Both the position numbers and the translations under genes were made by a program. This document shows, piece by piece, positions 26,080 through 35,483 of a DNA stretch of 64,000 nucleotides; position 1 is the first letter of the stretch; every line of letters begins with the position of its first letter. The notes under the pieces were generated by a model that ran no database searches, was not told the origin of the DNA, and saw only the letters and a program-made list of their open reading frames with translations. Source of the DNA: Chryseosolibacter sp964563295 (lineage in GTDB: Bacteria; Bacteroidota; Bacteroidia; Cytophagales; Cyclobacteriaceae); assembly GCA_964563295.1 (NCBI GenBank), contig CAZLWX010000001.1, positions 36,698 to 100,697 on the forward strand, given 5' to 3'.

Positions 26080-29000
26080 ATGAAAAAGACCTTCGGACTT
26101 GCAATCACTGCAACCATTCTCGCCGTCGCTTATTACGGCTGGTATCCCCGTGATCCGAGGCTGGAATACGAGGATTACCTGCGATCGCATCCGTATCACA
26201 TTCACTTAACAAAAGGGTACACCAAGGCCGAGCGAAAAGCACGGCCCGACCGGCCAGACCTGGCGTTCATGCAGGAGTTTCTTCGAACCATGGATCCCGT
26301 GTTGAAACGGCCCAGGCCTGAGCTATTGATCGACGAGAACATCAGAACAGCACGGTTGCGCGATGGTGGCCGAGAATTCCAATCAGGCAGAACTAAAGCC
26401 ACTTCCCTCGCCGATGGTACGCAATGGGAAGAACGAGGCCCAAGTACGGTAGGAGGCAGAACCCGCGCGATGTTATTCGATCCTGCAGACCCACAACACA
26501 AGAAAGTGTGGGCCGGCGGCGTCTCTGGAGGACTCTGGTATATCGACGACATTACCAGCGCCAGTAGTTCGTGGACAAAGGTTGACGACTTCTGGGATAA
26601 CCTGAGTATCTCCTGCATGACAGCCGACCCCAACAATAATCAGATCATGTACGTCGGTACCGGTGAAGCCCACCAGGGAATGCGCGGTGGCGGCATCTGG
26701 AAGACTATTGATGGCGGCGACTCATGGGTACCGCTGGCTTCAACCAGCAACTTTCTGCACGTGAGGGACATTGAAGTGCGCGATGAAAATGGGACAAGTG
26801 TGATCTATGCAGCGGTAAATCGCGACTTTGACTTCGACAACCCGCCCAACAATGCCGGACTGTATCGCTCCGCCAATGGCGGGCAGAACTGGACACAGGT
26901 ACTGCCAAACGCCGAGTTCAGCGTTCCTCATTCACCAACCGACATTGAGATTGGCGACGACGAGATTTGGGTTGGAGCCAAGCCCACCTTCAGCGGCGGA
27001 AGTGTGGGTTCAATCCTCTATCGCTCCACCCTGGGAACCCAGGGATCGTGGACAGCCGTCCAGAGTTTCACCATCAACGGACAGATCGAGATTGGGATTG
27101 CTCCTTCGAATGCAGACATCGTGTATGCGATTCTGGAAGACAATCTCGCCGTTGAAGCAATTGTCAGAACGGTTGACGGTGGCAACAACTGGAGCACCCG
27201 AAGCATACCCGTCGACGCCGATATGGGAATCCCCGCGGATGATTTCACCCGCGGACAAGCCTGGTACGATCTTACGATTGCTATCCATCCCACCAATCCC
27301 AATGAGGTGATCGTTGGAGGTATAGACCTGTTCAAGACAACAAATGGAGGCACATCCTGGACTCAACTTTCCAAGTGGTGGCCGGGAATTCAAGTGACGG
27401 CCCCGGTGGTTCACGCTGACCAGCACGAAATCCTCTACCGTCCCGAAGCGCCAAACGACGTGATATTCGGCAATGATGGTGGAGTGTACTACGGCACCGG
27501 CATCGGCACAGCTTCACCATCCATTAACGCGCGCAACAACAATTACAACGTAACGCAGTTCTACACGGCCGCGATCCATCCAACACTGACGAACTATATG
27601 CTGGGCGGAACCCAGGACAACGGCACACGAAAGTTTACGCAAGCTGGCTTCGGCGTGGCTTCGGAAGCATTCGGTGGTGACGGCGCCATGTGCTTCATCG
27701 ATCAGGACAACCCGCAGATCCAAATCGTGTCGTATGTCTTCAACAATATCTACCGCTCCACCAACGGTGGAAACTCCTTTAGTGCGCTGGTCGAAGACAA
27801 CTCCACCGGGAACTTCATCAACGTCGGCGAGTATGATAAGAATCTGAAGATCCTGTACACCTCCAAAACGGAGACCGACCTTTATCGCATCACGAATATC
27901 GATACCAGTCCCGCGGTTGAATCGTTAGTCATCAATCTCGGGTCGATGGCTACCGCGATGCGCTTGTCACCGTATGTGGAAGATGCCAGCAATCTCTATG
28001 TCGGTACGGCAGCGGGCCGTGTCTTCAGGATCAAGGACGCGCAAGACGATGATCGCATCATTGAAGAAATTACTGGGCCGGCGTTCTCAACCGGGTCGGT
28101 AAGCTCGATTTCATTTGGCGCCAGCGAGGATCAGATACTGGTCACGTTTTTCAATTACGGCGTTGTCAACGTGTGGGAGACGCGCGATGGAGGCAACACG
28201 TGGACCGACCGCGAAGGCAACCTTCCCAACATGCCCGTCCGGTGGGTAGAATATCATCCTCACAATCCTGATCAGGCGTATCTCGCAACACAGCTTGGTG
28301 TCTGGTCGACCGATAACATCAATGTTGCCGAGCCTGATTGGAAGCCCACAAACGGCGGCTTGGCAAACGTTCGCACGGACATGCTGCGCTTCCGGAAATC
28401 GGATGGGATCATGATGGCTGCCACCCACGGCCGCGGAGTTTTTACAGCACTCGTGCCTTCACAACTGGAGCAGGACATTACATTCAACACTATTAACAAC
28501 AAGACCTTCGGTGATGGCCCATTCACGCTACAGGCTTCGTCGACCTCGCAGCTTGAAGTCAGGTTCGAAAGTTCGGATGCTTCCATCGCATCTGTTCAAG
28601 GGAAAATCGTGACTATTAATGGAGCGGGTACAGTAACCATCACCGCCCTGCAGGACGGCAATACCTATTATGCTCCCGCCGACCCAGTCGACCAGGTCCT
28701 CACCGTTAACAGGGCGGCACAAACCATCAACTTTGCAGCACTGCCGGAAAAAGAAATCGACGACGAACCATTCGACCTAACGGCAACAGCGACGTCAGGA
28801 TTGGCGGTGTCGTTCACGAGCTCCGACCCGGCCGTAGCCACCGTTTCGGGAAAAACAGTGACCATCCAGGGAATAGGAACGACGACGATAACAGCATCGC
28901 AGGCCGGTAACAACAATTTCCTTGCGGCTTCAAATATTGACCAAACTTTGACGGTCGTCTCGCGCATTATCGAACTCAGCGGCGACCTCAATTTTGGAGA

Positions 29001-29514
29001 AGTGATTATCGGTGAAGCTGCTACACGTGACTTGACGATTGAGAATTCCGGAACCGCACCGATCACGGTGACCGGCATCACGTACCCGGAAGGGTATTCG
29101 GGAGAAGTAAAAACGGAGGACACCAAAATCGTCGTCACGGTAACGTTCAAGCCCACAGCAGCAGAGGATTACCCGGGCGAGATCGTCGTCCAGAGCAACG
29201 CGACGTCTGGTGACAACTCGATCGAAGTAAGCGGAACCGGCATCGCGATCACTGACGTGGAAGAATACATGGATAAGCTAATCAAGCTCTATCCGAACCC
29301 CGTAACGGATTGGCTGACCATTGCAGGCGCGAATTTCATTCCTGTAAAGAGCATCAAGGTCACAGATGAATCCGGCCGGGTTCAAAGCAGGAACGTAGAA
29401 TCCGCCACCGACCGTGAAATAAGGCTGAAGGTTGCGGATCTCCCGCGTGGTGTCTATGTGATCGCCGTTCCTGCGGGCTCTTCGACCTATTACAAGAAAT
29501 TTTTAAAGCAATAA
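26080..29514 (+). CDS. large exported protein with BNR/VPS10-like repeats and type IX sorting domain
   Basis: An 1144-residue cell-surface or secreted protein. After an N-terminal signal (MKKTFGLAITATILAVAYYG), residues about 120-800 form a beta-propeller of sortilin/BNR type, with repeated Asp-box-like motifs such as NGGQNWTQV, DGGNNWSTR, NGGTSWTQL and DGGNTWTDR. Two similar Ig-like units of about 85 residues follow (QDITFNTINNKTFGD and QTINFAALPEKEIDD). An HYDIN/choice-of-anchor D domain (LNFGEVIIGEAATRDLTI) and a C-terminal type A sorting domain (IKLYPNPVTDWLTI) complete it. ATG 26080 is preferred over ATG 26044, which overlaps the previous gene and delays the signal peptide. No enzymatic motif is evident. 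Confidence 0.88.
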   Translation: MKKTFGLAITATILAVAYYGWYPRDPRLEYEDYLRSHPYHIHLTKGYTKAERKARPDRPDLAFMQEFLRTMDPVLKRPRPELLIDENIRTARLRDGGREFQSGRTKATSLADGTQWEERGPSTVGGRTRAMLFDPADPQHKKVWAGGVSGGLWYIDDITSASSSWTKVDDFWDNLSISCMTADPNNNQIMYVGTGEAHQGMRGGGIWKTIDGGDSWVPLASTSNFLHVRDIEVRDENGTSVIYAAVNRDFDFDNPPNNAGLYRSANGGQNWTQVLPNAEFSVPHSPTDIEIGDDEIWVGAKPTFSGGSVGSILYRSTLGTQGSWTAVQSFTINGQIEIGIAPSNADIVYAILEDNLAVEAIVRTVDGGNNWSTRSIPVDADMGIPADDFTRGQAWYDLTIAIHPTNPNEVIVGGIDLFKTTNGGTSWTQLSKWWPGIQVTAPVVHADQHEILYRPEAPNDVIFGNDGGVYYGTGIGTASPSINARNNNYNVTQFYTAAIHPTLTNYMLGGTQDNGTRKFTQAGFGVASEAFGGDGAMCFIDQDNPQIQIVSYVFNNIYRSTNGGNSFSALVEDNSTGNFINVGEYDKNLKILYTSKTETDLYRITNIDTSPAVESLVINLGSMATAMRLSPYVEDASNLYVGTAAGRVFRIKDAQDDDRIIEEITGPAFSTGSVSSISFGASEDQILVTFFNYGVVNVWETRDGGNTWTDREGNLPNMPVRWVEYHPHNPDQAYLATQLGVWSTDNINVAEPDWKPTNGGLANVRTDMLRFRKSDGIMMAATHGRGVFTALVPSQLEQDITFNTINNKTFGDGPFTLQASSTSQLEVRFESSDASIASVQGKIVTINGAGTVTITALQDGNTYYAPADPVDQVLTVNRAAQTINFAALPEKEIDDEPFDLTATATSGLAVSFTSSDPAVATVSGKTVTIQGIGTTTITASQAGNNNFLAASNIDQTLTVVSRIIELSGDLNFGEVIIGEAATRDLTIENSGTAPITVTGITYPEGYSGEVKTEDTKIVVTVTFKPTAAEDYPGEIVVQSNATSGDNSIEVSGTGIAITDVEEYMDKLIKLYPNPVTDWLTIAGANFIPVKSIKVTDESGRVQSRNVESATDREIRLKVADLPRGVYVIAVPAGSSTYYKKFLKQ

Positions 29515-29515
29515 C

Positions 29516-29950
29516 ATGGCCATGACACGTTTTCGCCATTTCGTCAGTGCGCTGTCTCTCGCTGTGGTGCTGGCAGCCCCTGGTTGCGACAAGGAACCGA
29601 CAGCCGAGGAAAAGTTTCTCGAAAAGATCGGGCACGACTGGAGTCTCAGCAATGTCGAATTGGATGATGTTGCAGTCAACGGCGCATTCGCGGGATTCGC
29701 CCTTTCGATAACGAAGAACAAGACCTTTACGACTACTAAAGGAAATTCTCCTATCTGGCCCGCTTCCGGTACCTTTACGTTAAAAGAAACCAGCTCCGAC
29801 CCCGGGTTCAACCTTATCCGCAGCGACGGCATTGAGGTCGCAGTGACAAGTGTCACCGATACTTCCCTGACGCTGTCCTTCCAGTTCAACGCCGATGGTG
29901 GTCGCAGCGCAAGTGTTTCCGGTGCTTACGTCTTCGAGCTCACCCGGTAA
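29516..29950 (+). CDS. small lipoprotein, unknown function
   Basis: A 144-residue protein with a lipoprotein signal ending LAAPGC at Cys24. The mature part resembles a lipocalin-like beta-barrel (HDWSLSNVELDDVAVNG, later GTFTLKETSSDPG), a common type of Bacteroidota lipoprotein, but the assignment is tentative. It starts 1 base after the type IX-secreted gene and is the last of the three-gene operon. An intrinsic terminator follows. Confidence 0.75.
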   Translation: MAMTRFRHFVSALSLAVVLAAPGCDKEPTAEEKFLEKIGHDWSLSNVELDDVAVNGAFAGFALSITKNKTFTTTKGNSPIWPASGTFTLKETSSDPGFNLIRSDGIEVAVTSVTDTSLTLSFQFNADGGRSASVSGAYVFELTR

Positions 29951-29951
29951 C

Positions 29952-29983
29952 AAAAAAGGGCCGCAATAACGGCCCCTTTTTTC
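29952..29983. terminator. bidirectional intrinsic terminator
   Basis: AAAAAAGGGCCG and CGGCCCCTTTTTT form a hairpin with loop CAATAA and A/T runs on both sides. It sits between the convergent lipoprotein and clpC genes and can stop transcription from both. Confidence 0.85.
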
Positions 29984-30005
29984 TGCGAGAATAGTGAGTG
30001 ATTTC

Positions 30006-32555
30006 TTAATCCTTGTCTTTCTTTTCCTTTGATGAAGCTTTTGCCTTCTTAACACCCTTGATCGTCAGGGCATCTCCTGTGCCTTCGTAATCGGCCAGGA
30101 TTGTTCCACCCTCCTCGACTTCACCCTTGAGTATCTCCTCCGCGACGGGATCTTCGAGGTATTTCTGTATCGCCCGGTTAAGCGGTCTTGCGCCAAACTG
30201 GTGGTCATACCCTTTCTCGGCGAGGAAATCTTTCGCTTTCTCCGTCAGCTCTACGTGGTAGCCGATCTGGATAATGCGATCGAAAAGCTTCCGCAAGGTA
30301 ATGTCGATGATCTTGTGGATATGCTCGCGCTGCAGCGAGTTGAAGACAATAACATCGTCCAGGCGGTTGAGAAATTCGGGGCTGAAGGCGCGCTTGAGGG
30401 CACTCTGTATGGTGGCCTTCATCTGCTCCTCCTCGGATTCGCGTTTCGCCGAGCTGGCAAAACCGATACCCGTGCCGAAATCCTTCAAGTCGCGTACGCC
30501 GATATTGGAGGTCATGATGATGATCGTATTCCGGAAGTCCACGCGACGGCCGAGGCCATCCGTGAGGATACCGTCGTCAAGCACCTGCAAGAGAATATTA
30601 AAAACATCCGGGTGAGCCTTCTCAATTTCGTCCAGCAGCACGACCGAATAAGGTTTGCGTCTCACTTTTTCAGTGAGCTGTCCACCTTCTTCATAACCCA
30701 CATAACCGGGAGGCGCGCCGACGAGTCTCGACACGGAGAATTTCTCCATGTATTCACTCATGTCGATGCGGATCAAGGCGTCATCCTTGTCAAAAAGATA
30801 GGTAGCCAGCACTTTCGCGAGCTCAGTCTTTCCAACACCAGTCGGGCCGAGAAAAATAAACGATCCGATCGGCTTTCTGGGATCTTTTAGTCCAACACGC
30901 GTCCGCTGAATGGCTTTGACCAGCTTCTTGATCGCTTCCTCCTGCCCAATCACCTTGCCGCTCAATTCTTCCGACATATTGAGCAGTTTATTGCTTTCCT
31001 TCTGAGCAATCCGTTTTGTCGGTATACCTGTCATCATCGCGATGACATCGGCAACATTATCTTCATTGACCGTGTACTTCTCGGTGCGCGTCTTCTCTTC
31101 CCAACGGGCTTTGGCGACGTCGAGTTGTTCAATGAGTTTTTTCTCGCGGTCGCGCAACTGGGCCGCCTCTTCATACTTCTGGCTCTTCACCACCCGGTTC
31201 TTTTCTTTCTTTACATCCTCAATCGCTTCTTCCAGCTTGACGATGTCTTCAGGAACGTGAATGTTGTTGATGTGAACACGGGCGCCTGCCTCGTCCAGAA
31301 CATCGATCGCCTTGTCTGGCAGATACCGGTCGCTGATGTAGCGGTCTGACAATTTCACGCAAGCGTCAATCGCTTCCTTTGTATAGATCACGTGGTGGTG
31401 ATCCTCATATTTTTCCTTGATGTTTTCCAATATCTGGATAGTCTCCTCGACTGATGTGGAGTCAACCATCACCATCTGGAATCTGCGGGCGAGTGCACCA
31501 TCTTTTTCGATGTACTGCCGGTATTCGTCGAGGGTGGTAGCGCCTATGCATTGAATTTCGCCGCGTGCGAGCGCGGGCTTGAACATGTTGGAAGCATCCA
31601 GTGAGCCTGATGCTCCACCGGCGCCGACAATGGTATGCAATTCGTCGATGAACAGGATGACATCCGGAGACTTCTCCAGTTCATTCATCACCGCTTTCAT
31701 GCGCTCCTCAAACTGACCGCGGTATTTCGTTCCGGCAACCAGTGACGCCAGATCCAGCGTCACTACGCGCTTGCCAAAGAGCACACGCGAAACCTTCTTC
31801 TGAATGATTCGCAGGGCCAGACCTTCAGCGATGGCAGTTTTGCCTACGCCTGGTTCGCCGATCAGGATCGGGTTGTTCTTTTTCCGGCGCGAGAGGATTT
31901 GAGCGACACGCTCAATTTCCTTTTCCCTGCCGACGATCGGGTCGAGCTTGTTGTCTTCCGCCAGGCGGGTAAGGTCGCGACCGAAGTTATCGAGGACAGG
32001 CGTCCTCGATTTCTCTGTGCCTTTCTTTTCTTTTCCACCGGAGGCACCAGCCGAACTTCCGAATATTTTCGAAGAGTCGTCATCCGGATCGTCTGTGTCC
32101 GAAGAAGCCATTGGCCCTTCATTCTGGTACTCGAGCATTTCTTTCACAGTCTCGTAATTGACATCGAACTTGTTCAGTATCTGTGTAGCGAGGTTATCGG
32201 CATCGCGAAGGATCGACAGGAGCAGGTGTTCGGTGCCAATCAGCTGTGCCTTGAATATTTTCGCTTCGAGATAAGTGATCTTCAGGACTTTTTCTGAAGC
32301 TTTTGTAAGCGGAATATTAGCGAGGTTTTTTATTTCGTGAGTAGCCGTTCCCTTGGAGATTTTTTCGATCTCGCCACGGAGTTCTTCCAGTGGCACGCCT
32401 AACTTTTTCAGTACGCCTACGGCAACACCCTCGCCTTCCCGGATCATCCCCAGCAACAGGTGCTCCGTGCCGATGTAGTCATGGCCCAGACGCAATGCTT
32501 CCTCCCTGCTAAGTGATATCACTTCTTTAACGCGATTGGAGAATTTGGCTTCCAT
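30006..32555 (-). CDS. clpC: ATP-dependent Clp protease ATP-binding subunit ClpC
   Basis: An AAA+ unfoldase that feeds substrates to ClpP. The 849-residue protein has paired N-terminal Clp_N repeats (FSNRVKEVISLSREEALRLG, then LTKASEKVLKITYLEAK). AAA domain 1 has GEPGVGKTA. A UVR motif coiled-coil (SQKYEEAAQLRDREKKL) lies between the domains. AAA domain 2 has GPTGVGKTE. The UVR motif and length distinguish ClpC from ClpA and ClpB. It converges on the type IX operon, separated by a bidirectional terminator. Confidence 0.95.
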   Translation of the reverse strand: MEAKFSNRVKEVISLSREEALRLGHDYIGTEHLLLGMIREGEGVAVGVLKKLGVPLEELRGEIEKISKGTATHEIKNLANIPLTKASEKVLKITYLEAKIFKAQLIGTEHLLLSILRDADNLATQILNKFDVNYETVKEMLEYQNEGPMASSDTDDPDDDSSKIFGSSAGASGGKEKKGTEKSRTPVLDNFGRDLTRLAEDNKLDPIVGREKEIERVAQILSRRKKNNPILIGEPGVGKTAIAEGLALRIIQKKVSRVLFGKRVVTLDLASLVAGTKYRGQFEERMKAVMNELEKSPDVILFIDELHTIVGAGGASGSLDASNMFKPALARGEIQCIGATTLDEYRQYIEKDGALARRFQMVMVDSTSVEETIQILENIKEKYEDHHHVIYTKEAIDACVKLSDRYISDRYLPDKAIDVLDEAGARVHINNIHVPEDIVKLEEAIEDVKKEKNRVVKSQKYEEAAQLRDREKKLIEQLDVAKARWEEKTRTEKYTVNEDNVADVIAMMTGIPTKRIAQKESNKLLNMSEELSGKVIGQEEAIKKLVKAIQRTRVGLKDPRKPIGSFIFLGPTGVGKTELAKVLATYLFDKDDALIRIDMSEYMEKFSVSRLVGAPPGYVGYEEGGQLTEKVRRKPYSVVLLDEIEKAHPDVFNILLQVLDDGILTDGLGRRVDFRNTIIIMTSNIGVRDLKDFGTGIGFASSAKRESEEEQMKATIQSALKRAFSPEFLNRLDDVIVFNSLQREHIHKIIDITLRKLFDRIIQIGYHVELTEKAKDFLAEKGYDHQFGARPLNRAIQKYLEDPVAEEILKGEVEEGGTILADYEGTGDALTIKGVKKAKASSKEKKDKD

Positions 32556-32665
32556 TTAAAAAATTGATGATTTGAATAATGTAAATGTAAAGTTTTTCTA
32601 TCGTACTACCCCAATTATGCCCCTACAAGTTTTATCCATAGAAACGCGCCTATCCCCTCATTCGT

Positions 32666-33292
32666 TCACTTGTGGCTGGAAGCCCGTACGATCACGTCAG
32701 CGCCCGGACCTTCACAAAAGATCAGGTCGATGAGGCTGAGATTTTCAACAAACTTATTGCCAAAAACCTGATAGTATACGGCCGGTCGGTAAAAACTTTG
32801 GACCATCTCCAGTTTCCCGGGATTAATACGGGAACGGAGGTCAACGACACCAGCCGCCGGCACTTTTTCGTACTGTTTACTCTCGCTAACGCTAATCGTC
32901 CACTTCAGCCATTTGAGACACAATGTCAGCAACCCCCGATTCAGGTCATATAACCGCTCGTGCTTTTTGAACAACTCGTCGTGTAATTCGGGCGAAAAGT
33001 ATTCAAAGAATGGGGCCTTGCCATAAGCCGATTGAATTGACCGCCAGTGGTTGTTCAGCCATTTCTGAGAATAGTCGATCCTGACCTCACTGGTCAGAGG
33101 TTTTCCGTGCCGGGCGGCGACTGGAATAATCAATGGTACGCTGCCCTGGGCAGTGTTGATATAACACCGGTTGCGGTAGGTTTGCTTCTCATAGTGTTCG
33201 AACTTTTCAAGAATAACCCCGCCGCAGCCAAATAGCGCCGAAAAATAAGCAATCGACGGCAGGTACTGGATTTCAATCAGGGCCTTTTGCAT
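32666..33292 (-). CDS. WbqC family protein
   Basis: A 208-residue cytoplasmic protein of the WbqC-like family. Segments YLPSIAYFSALF near the N-terminus and NRCYINTAQGSVPLIIPV are characteristic. WbqC proteins occur in O-antigen loci, but their reaction is unproven. It lies 3 bases after the YrdC-type gene on the same strand, so the two are probably co-transcribed. Confidence 0.85.
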   Translation of the reverse strand: MQKALIEIQYLPSIAYFSALFGCGGVILEKFEHYEKQTYRNRCYINTAQGSVPLIIPVAARHGKPLTSEVRIDYSQKWLNNHWRSIQSAYGKAPFFEYFSPELHDELFKKHERLYDLNRGLLTLCLKWLKWTISVSESKQYEKVPAAGVVDLRSRINPGKLEMVQSFYRPAVYYQVFGNKFVENLSLIDLIFCEGPGADVIVRASSHK

Positions 33293-33295
33293 GAC

Positions 33296-33928
33296 TCACA
33301 TGGCGACAGAATCCAACTGTCCGAGGCCCTGCCGGATCACGCGAAAGCGATCGCCCGTACAATCCACGACCGTAGATGGAATATTTCCTCCAGGACCACT
33401 GTCGATAACGAGATCAACCCGGTTTTTCAGGTCCTTAAAAATTTCACCGGGATCAGTTGTATACTCGAGGATCGCGTCGTCGCTCTTGATCGACGCATTG
33501 ATTACAGGATTGCCCAACCTCTCGACCATCATGCGCGTCACAGGGTGGTCGGGAATGCGCACGCCGACAGTTTTCTTGTTGACGTCAAGTATACGGGCGA
33601 CTTTGCTGCTGGCCTCCAGGATAAACGTGAACGGACCGGGCAGACTCTTTTTAAGCAGCTTAAAAACAGGAGTGTCTATCCGTTGCACATACGACGAAAT
33701 GTCGCTGATGTCGCGACAGATAAATGACAAGTCGAGCTTTTGAGGTTTGATGTCCAGGATGTGACACAACTTCAGCACTGCTCTCTTGTTCATCAAGTCA
33801 CAACCGATACCATACACCGTATCGGTTGGGTACACGGCGATACCGCCCGTTTTCAATACGGCTCGTACCCGTTCTATTTTTCGGGATTCCGGATTGACTG
33901 GATGTACTTTTAACAATTCGGCGGGCAT
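33296..33928 (-). CDS. L-threonylcarbamoyladenylate synthase family (YrdC/YciO/Sua5)
   Basis: A 210-residue YrdC-domain protein. The KxGGIAVYPTDTVYGIGCD segment (residues 26-44), PGPFTFIL and VGVRIPDHP are family hallmarks. TsaC/Sua5 enzymes make threonylcarbamoyl-AMP for tRNA t6A. The motif order here (KLDLSFICRDISDIS) resembles the YciO branch, whose activity may differ, so no symbol is given. It is co-oriented with wbqC and divergent from mltG. Confidence 0.85.
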   Translation of the reverse strand: MPAELLKVHPVNPESRKIERVRAVLKTGGIAVYPTDTVYGIGCDLMNKRAVLKLCHILDIKPQKLDLSFICRDISDISSYVQRIDTPVFKLLKKSLPGPFTFILEASSKVARILDVNKKTVGVRIPDHPVTRMMVERLGNPVINASIKSDDAILEYTTDPGEIFKDLKNRVDLVIDSGPGGNIPSTVVDCTGDRFRVIRQGLGQLDSVAM

Positions 33929-33995
33929 AGGTTGCTGGCGGCAATTTACTCCGTTATCGCCGGATTTTTGACCACTTCCCTGTTCACTATTTTTG

Positions 33996-34003
33996 TACTT
34001 TTG
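33996..34003 (+). promoter_or_regulatory. candidate -7 promoter element of mltG
   Basis: TACTTTTG matches TAnnTTTG and lies 16 bases before the ATG. The nearest upstream TTG (33968-33970) is 25 bases away, slightly longer than usual. Confidence 0.35.
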
Positions 34004-34019
34004 ACGTTATTTTCATCGC

Positions 34020-35066
34020 ATGAAACCGTCCAAGGGGCTGATATTCTTTCTCGTATTCTCGATCCTGCTGATCTCGTTTGTTTATTACGGTTATCAGATT
34101 TGTTTTACTCCGAACGTATTGGTTGAGAAGGGCAGTCGCGAGATCATAATCCCTCAGCATGCAACATTCAAGGACGTTCAGAAGATCATGCACGAGCAGC
34201 GTATTGTTCAGGACTTGCTCTCGTTCAGTTTCCTTTCTCGCTTGATGAGTTACGACGAAAACGTGAAGGCCGGCCGGTACATCCTGCTTCCAAACATGAC
34301 AAACCTGCAAGCGATCCGGTTGCTGCGGTCCGGATACCAGGAGCCCGTTCGGGTAACGTTCAACAATGTCAGACTGGTCAAAGACCTCAGCGAAAAAATC
34401 ACCAAAAACCTCGCTATTACGCCAGCCGAATTTGAATCCGCATTGATTTCCTTTGCGGCCAATAATCCATACGGCTTCAATAAGGAAAATATTATCGGCA
34501 TGTTCATACCTAACACGTATGAAGTCTACTATCAGACCAGTGCCCAGGACCTGATCGAGCGGATGCATGACGAGTACGAAAGATTCTGGAATGATGATCG
34601 TGTGGCAAAGGCCAGAAATGTCGGTCTCACGCCGATCGAAGTATCAACTCTTGCCTCGATCGTACAAGCCGAGTCGGTACAGAAAGAAGAAGCGCCCATC
34701 ATCGCCGGCCTTTACCTGAACAGACTGAAGAAAGGAATGCCGCTGCAAGCTGACCCGACGCTGGTGTTTGCTGTCGGCGATTTCACGCTCAAGCGCGTGC
34801 TGAACGAACACAAGGAGATCGACTCACCGTACAATACGTACCGGTATGCCGGGTTGCCCCCCGGACCGATCAATATGCCCGAGATCGGCTCCATCGATGC
34901 CGTCCTGAACTTTTATCCCAGTAATTACTTATATATGTGTGCGAAGGAGGACTTCTCCGGTCGTCATAATTTTACCGGCGATTATGATGAGCACATCAAC
35001 AACGCCAGAAAGTACCAGCGCGCATTGACGATTGAGATGCGGAAAGCCGCCGAAAACCGAAAGTAG
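34020..35066 (+). CDS. mltG: endolytic murein transglycosylase
   Basis: Cleaves nascent peptidoglycan strands at the inner membrane. It has a short cytoplasmic N-terminus, one membrane helix (residues about 6-24), a LysM-like region and the YceG catalytic domain. The catalytic Glu lies in LASIVQAESV. QADPTLVFAVGD, TYRYAGLPPGPINMP and HNFTGDYDEH are characteristic. The 348-residue length is standard. The thioesterase gene starts at the base right after its stop. Confidence 0.94.
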   Translation: MKPSKGLIFFLVFSILLISFVYYGYQICFTPNVLVEKGSREIIIPQHATFKDVQKIMHEQRIVQDLLSFSFLSRLMSYDENVKAGRYILLPNMTNLQAIRLLRSGYQEPVRVTFNNVRLVKDLSEKITKNLAITPAEFESALISFAANNPYGFNKENIIGMFIPNTYEVYYQTSAQDLIERMHDEYERFWNDDRVAKARNVGLTPIEVSTLASIVQAESVQKEEAPIIAGLYLNRLKKGMPLQADPTLVFAVGDFTLKRVLNEHKEIDSPYNTYRYAGLPPGPINMPEIGSIDAVLNFYPSNYLYMCAKEDFSGRHNFTGDYDEHINNARKYQRALTIEMRKAAENRK

Positions 35067-35483
35067 ATGTACGTCTCCGAGACAAACGTACGCGTCCGTT
35101 ATGGAGAAACCGATCAGATGGGATATGTCTATTACGGATATTATGCCATGTATTACGAGGTGGCCCGGGTTGAGAGCCTGCGCCAGTTGGGACTAACGTA
35201 TAAATGGTTGGAAGAATCTGGCGTGATCATGCCCGTGCTGGAGAACCACTCAAAATTCCTGGCACCGGCACGCTACGACGACCTGTTACGGATTGTGACT
35301 ACCATCCCCGAGAAGCCGGGTGTTCGCATCCGGTTTCAATATGAAATCTTTAACGAGTCCAATGAGCGGCTGCACCAAGGCGAGACGCTGTTGGTGTTTA
35401 TCGATCGCAAGAGCAACAAGCCCTGCCGCCCGCCAGAGGCCATGCAGCGGGTAATTGATCCATTCTTTACAGAGAAGAAATGA
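35067..35483 (+). CDS. YbgC/FadM-type acyl-CoA thioesterase
   Basis: A 138-residue hot-dog-fold thioesterase of the 4-hydroxybenzoyl-CoA type. The active-site segment is VRYGETDQMGYVYYGYYAMY, with the catalytic Asp near residue 16. The substrate is probably a short- or medium-chain acyl-CoA. It is flanked without spacing by mltG and overlaps the YihY gene by 4 bases, so the three genes are one operon. Confidence 0.9.
   Translation: MYVSETNVRVRYGETDQMGYVYYGYYAMYYEVARVESLRQLGLTYKWLEESGVIMPVLENHSKFLAPARYDDLLRIVTTIPEKPGVRIRFQYEIFNESNERLHQGETLLVFIDRKSNKPCRPPEAMQRVIDPFFTEKK

Noticed and set aside
30201..30890. 229-codon frame opposite clpC
   Set aside because: Antisense shadow of the conserved AAA domain.
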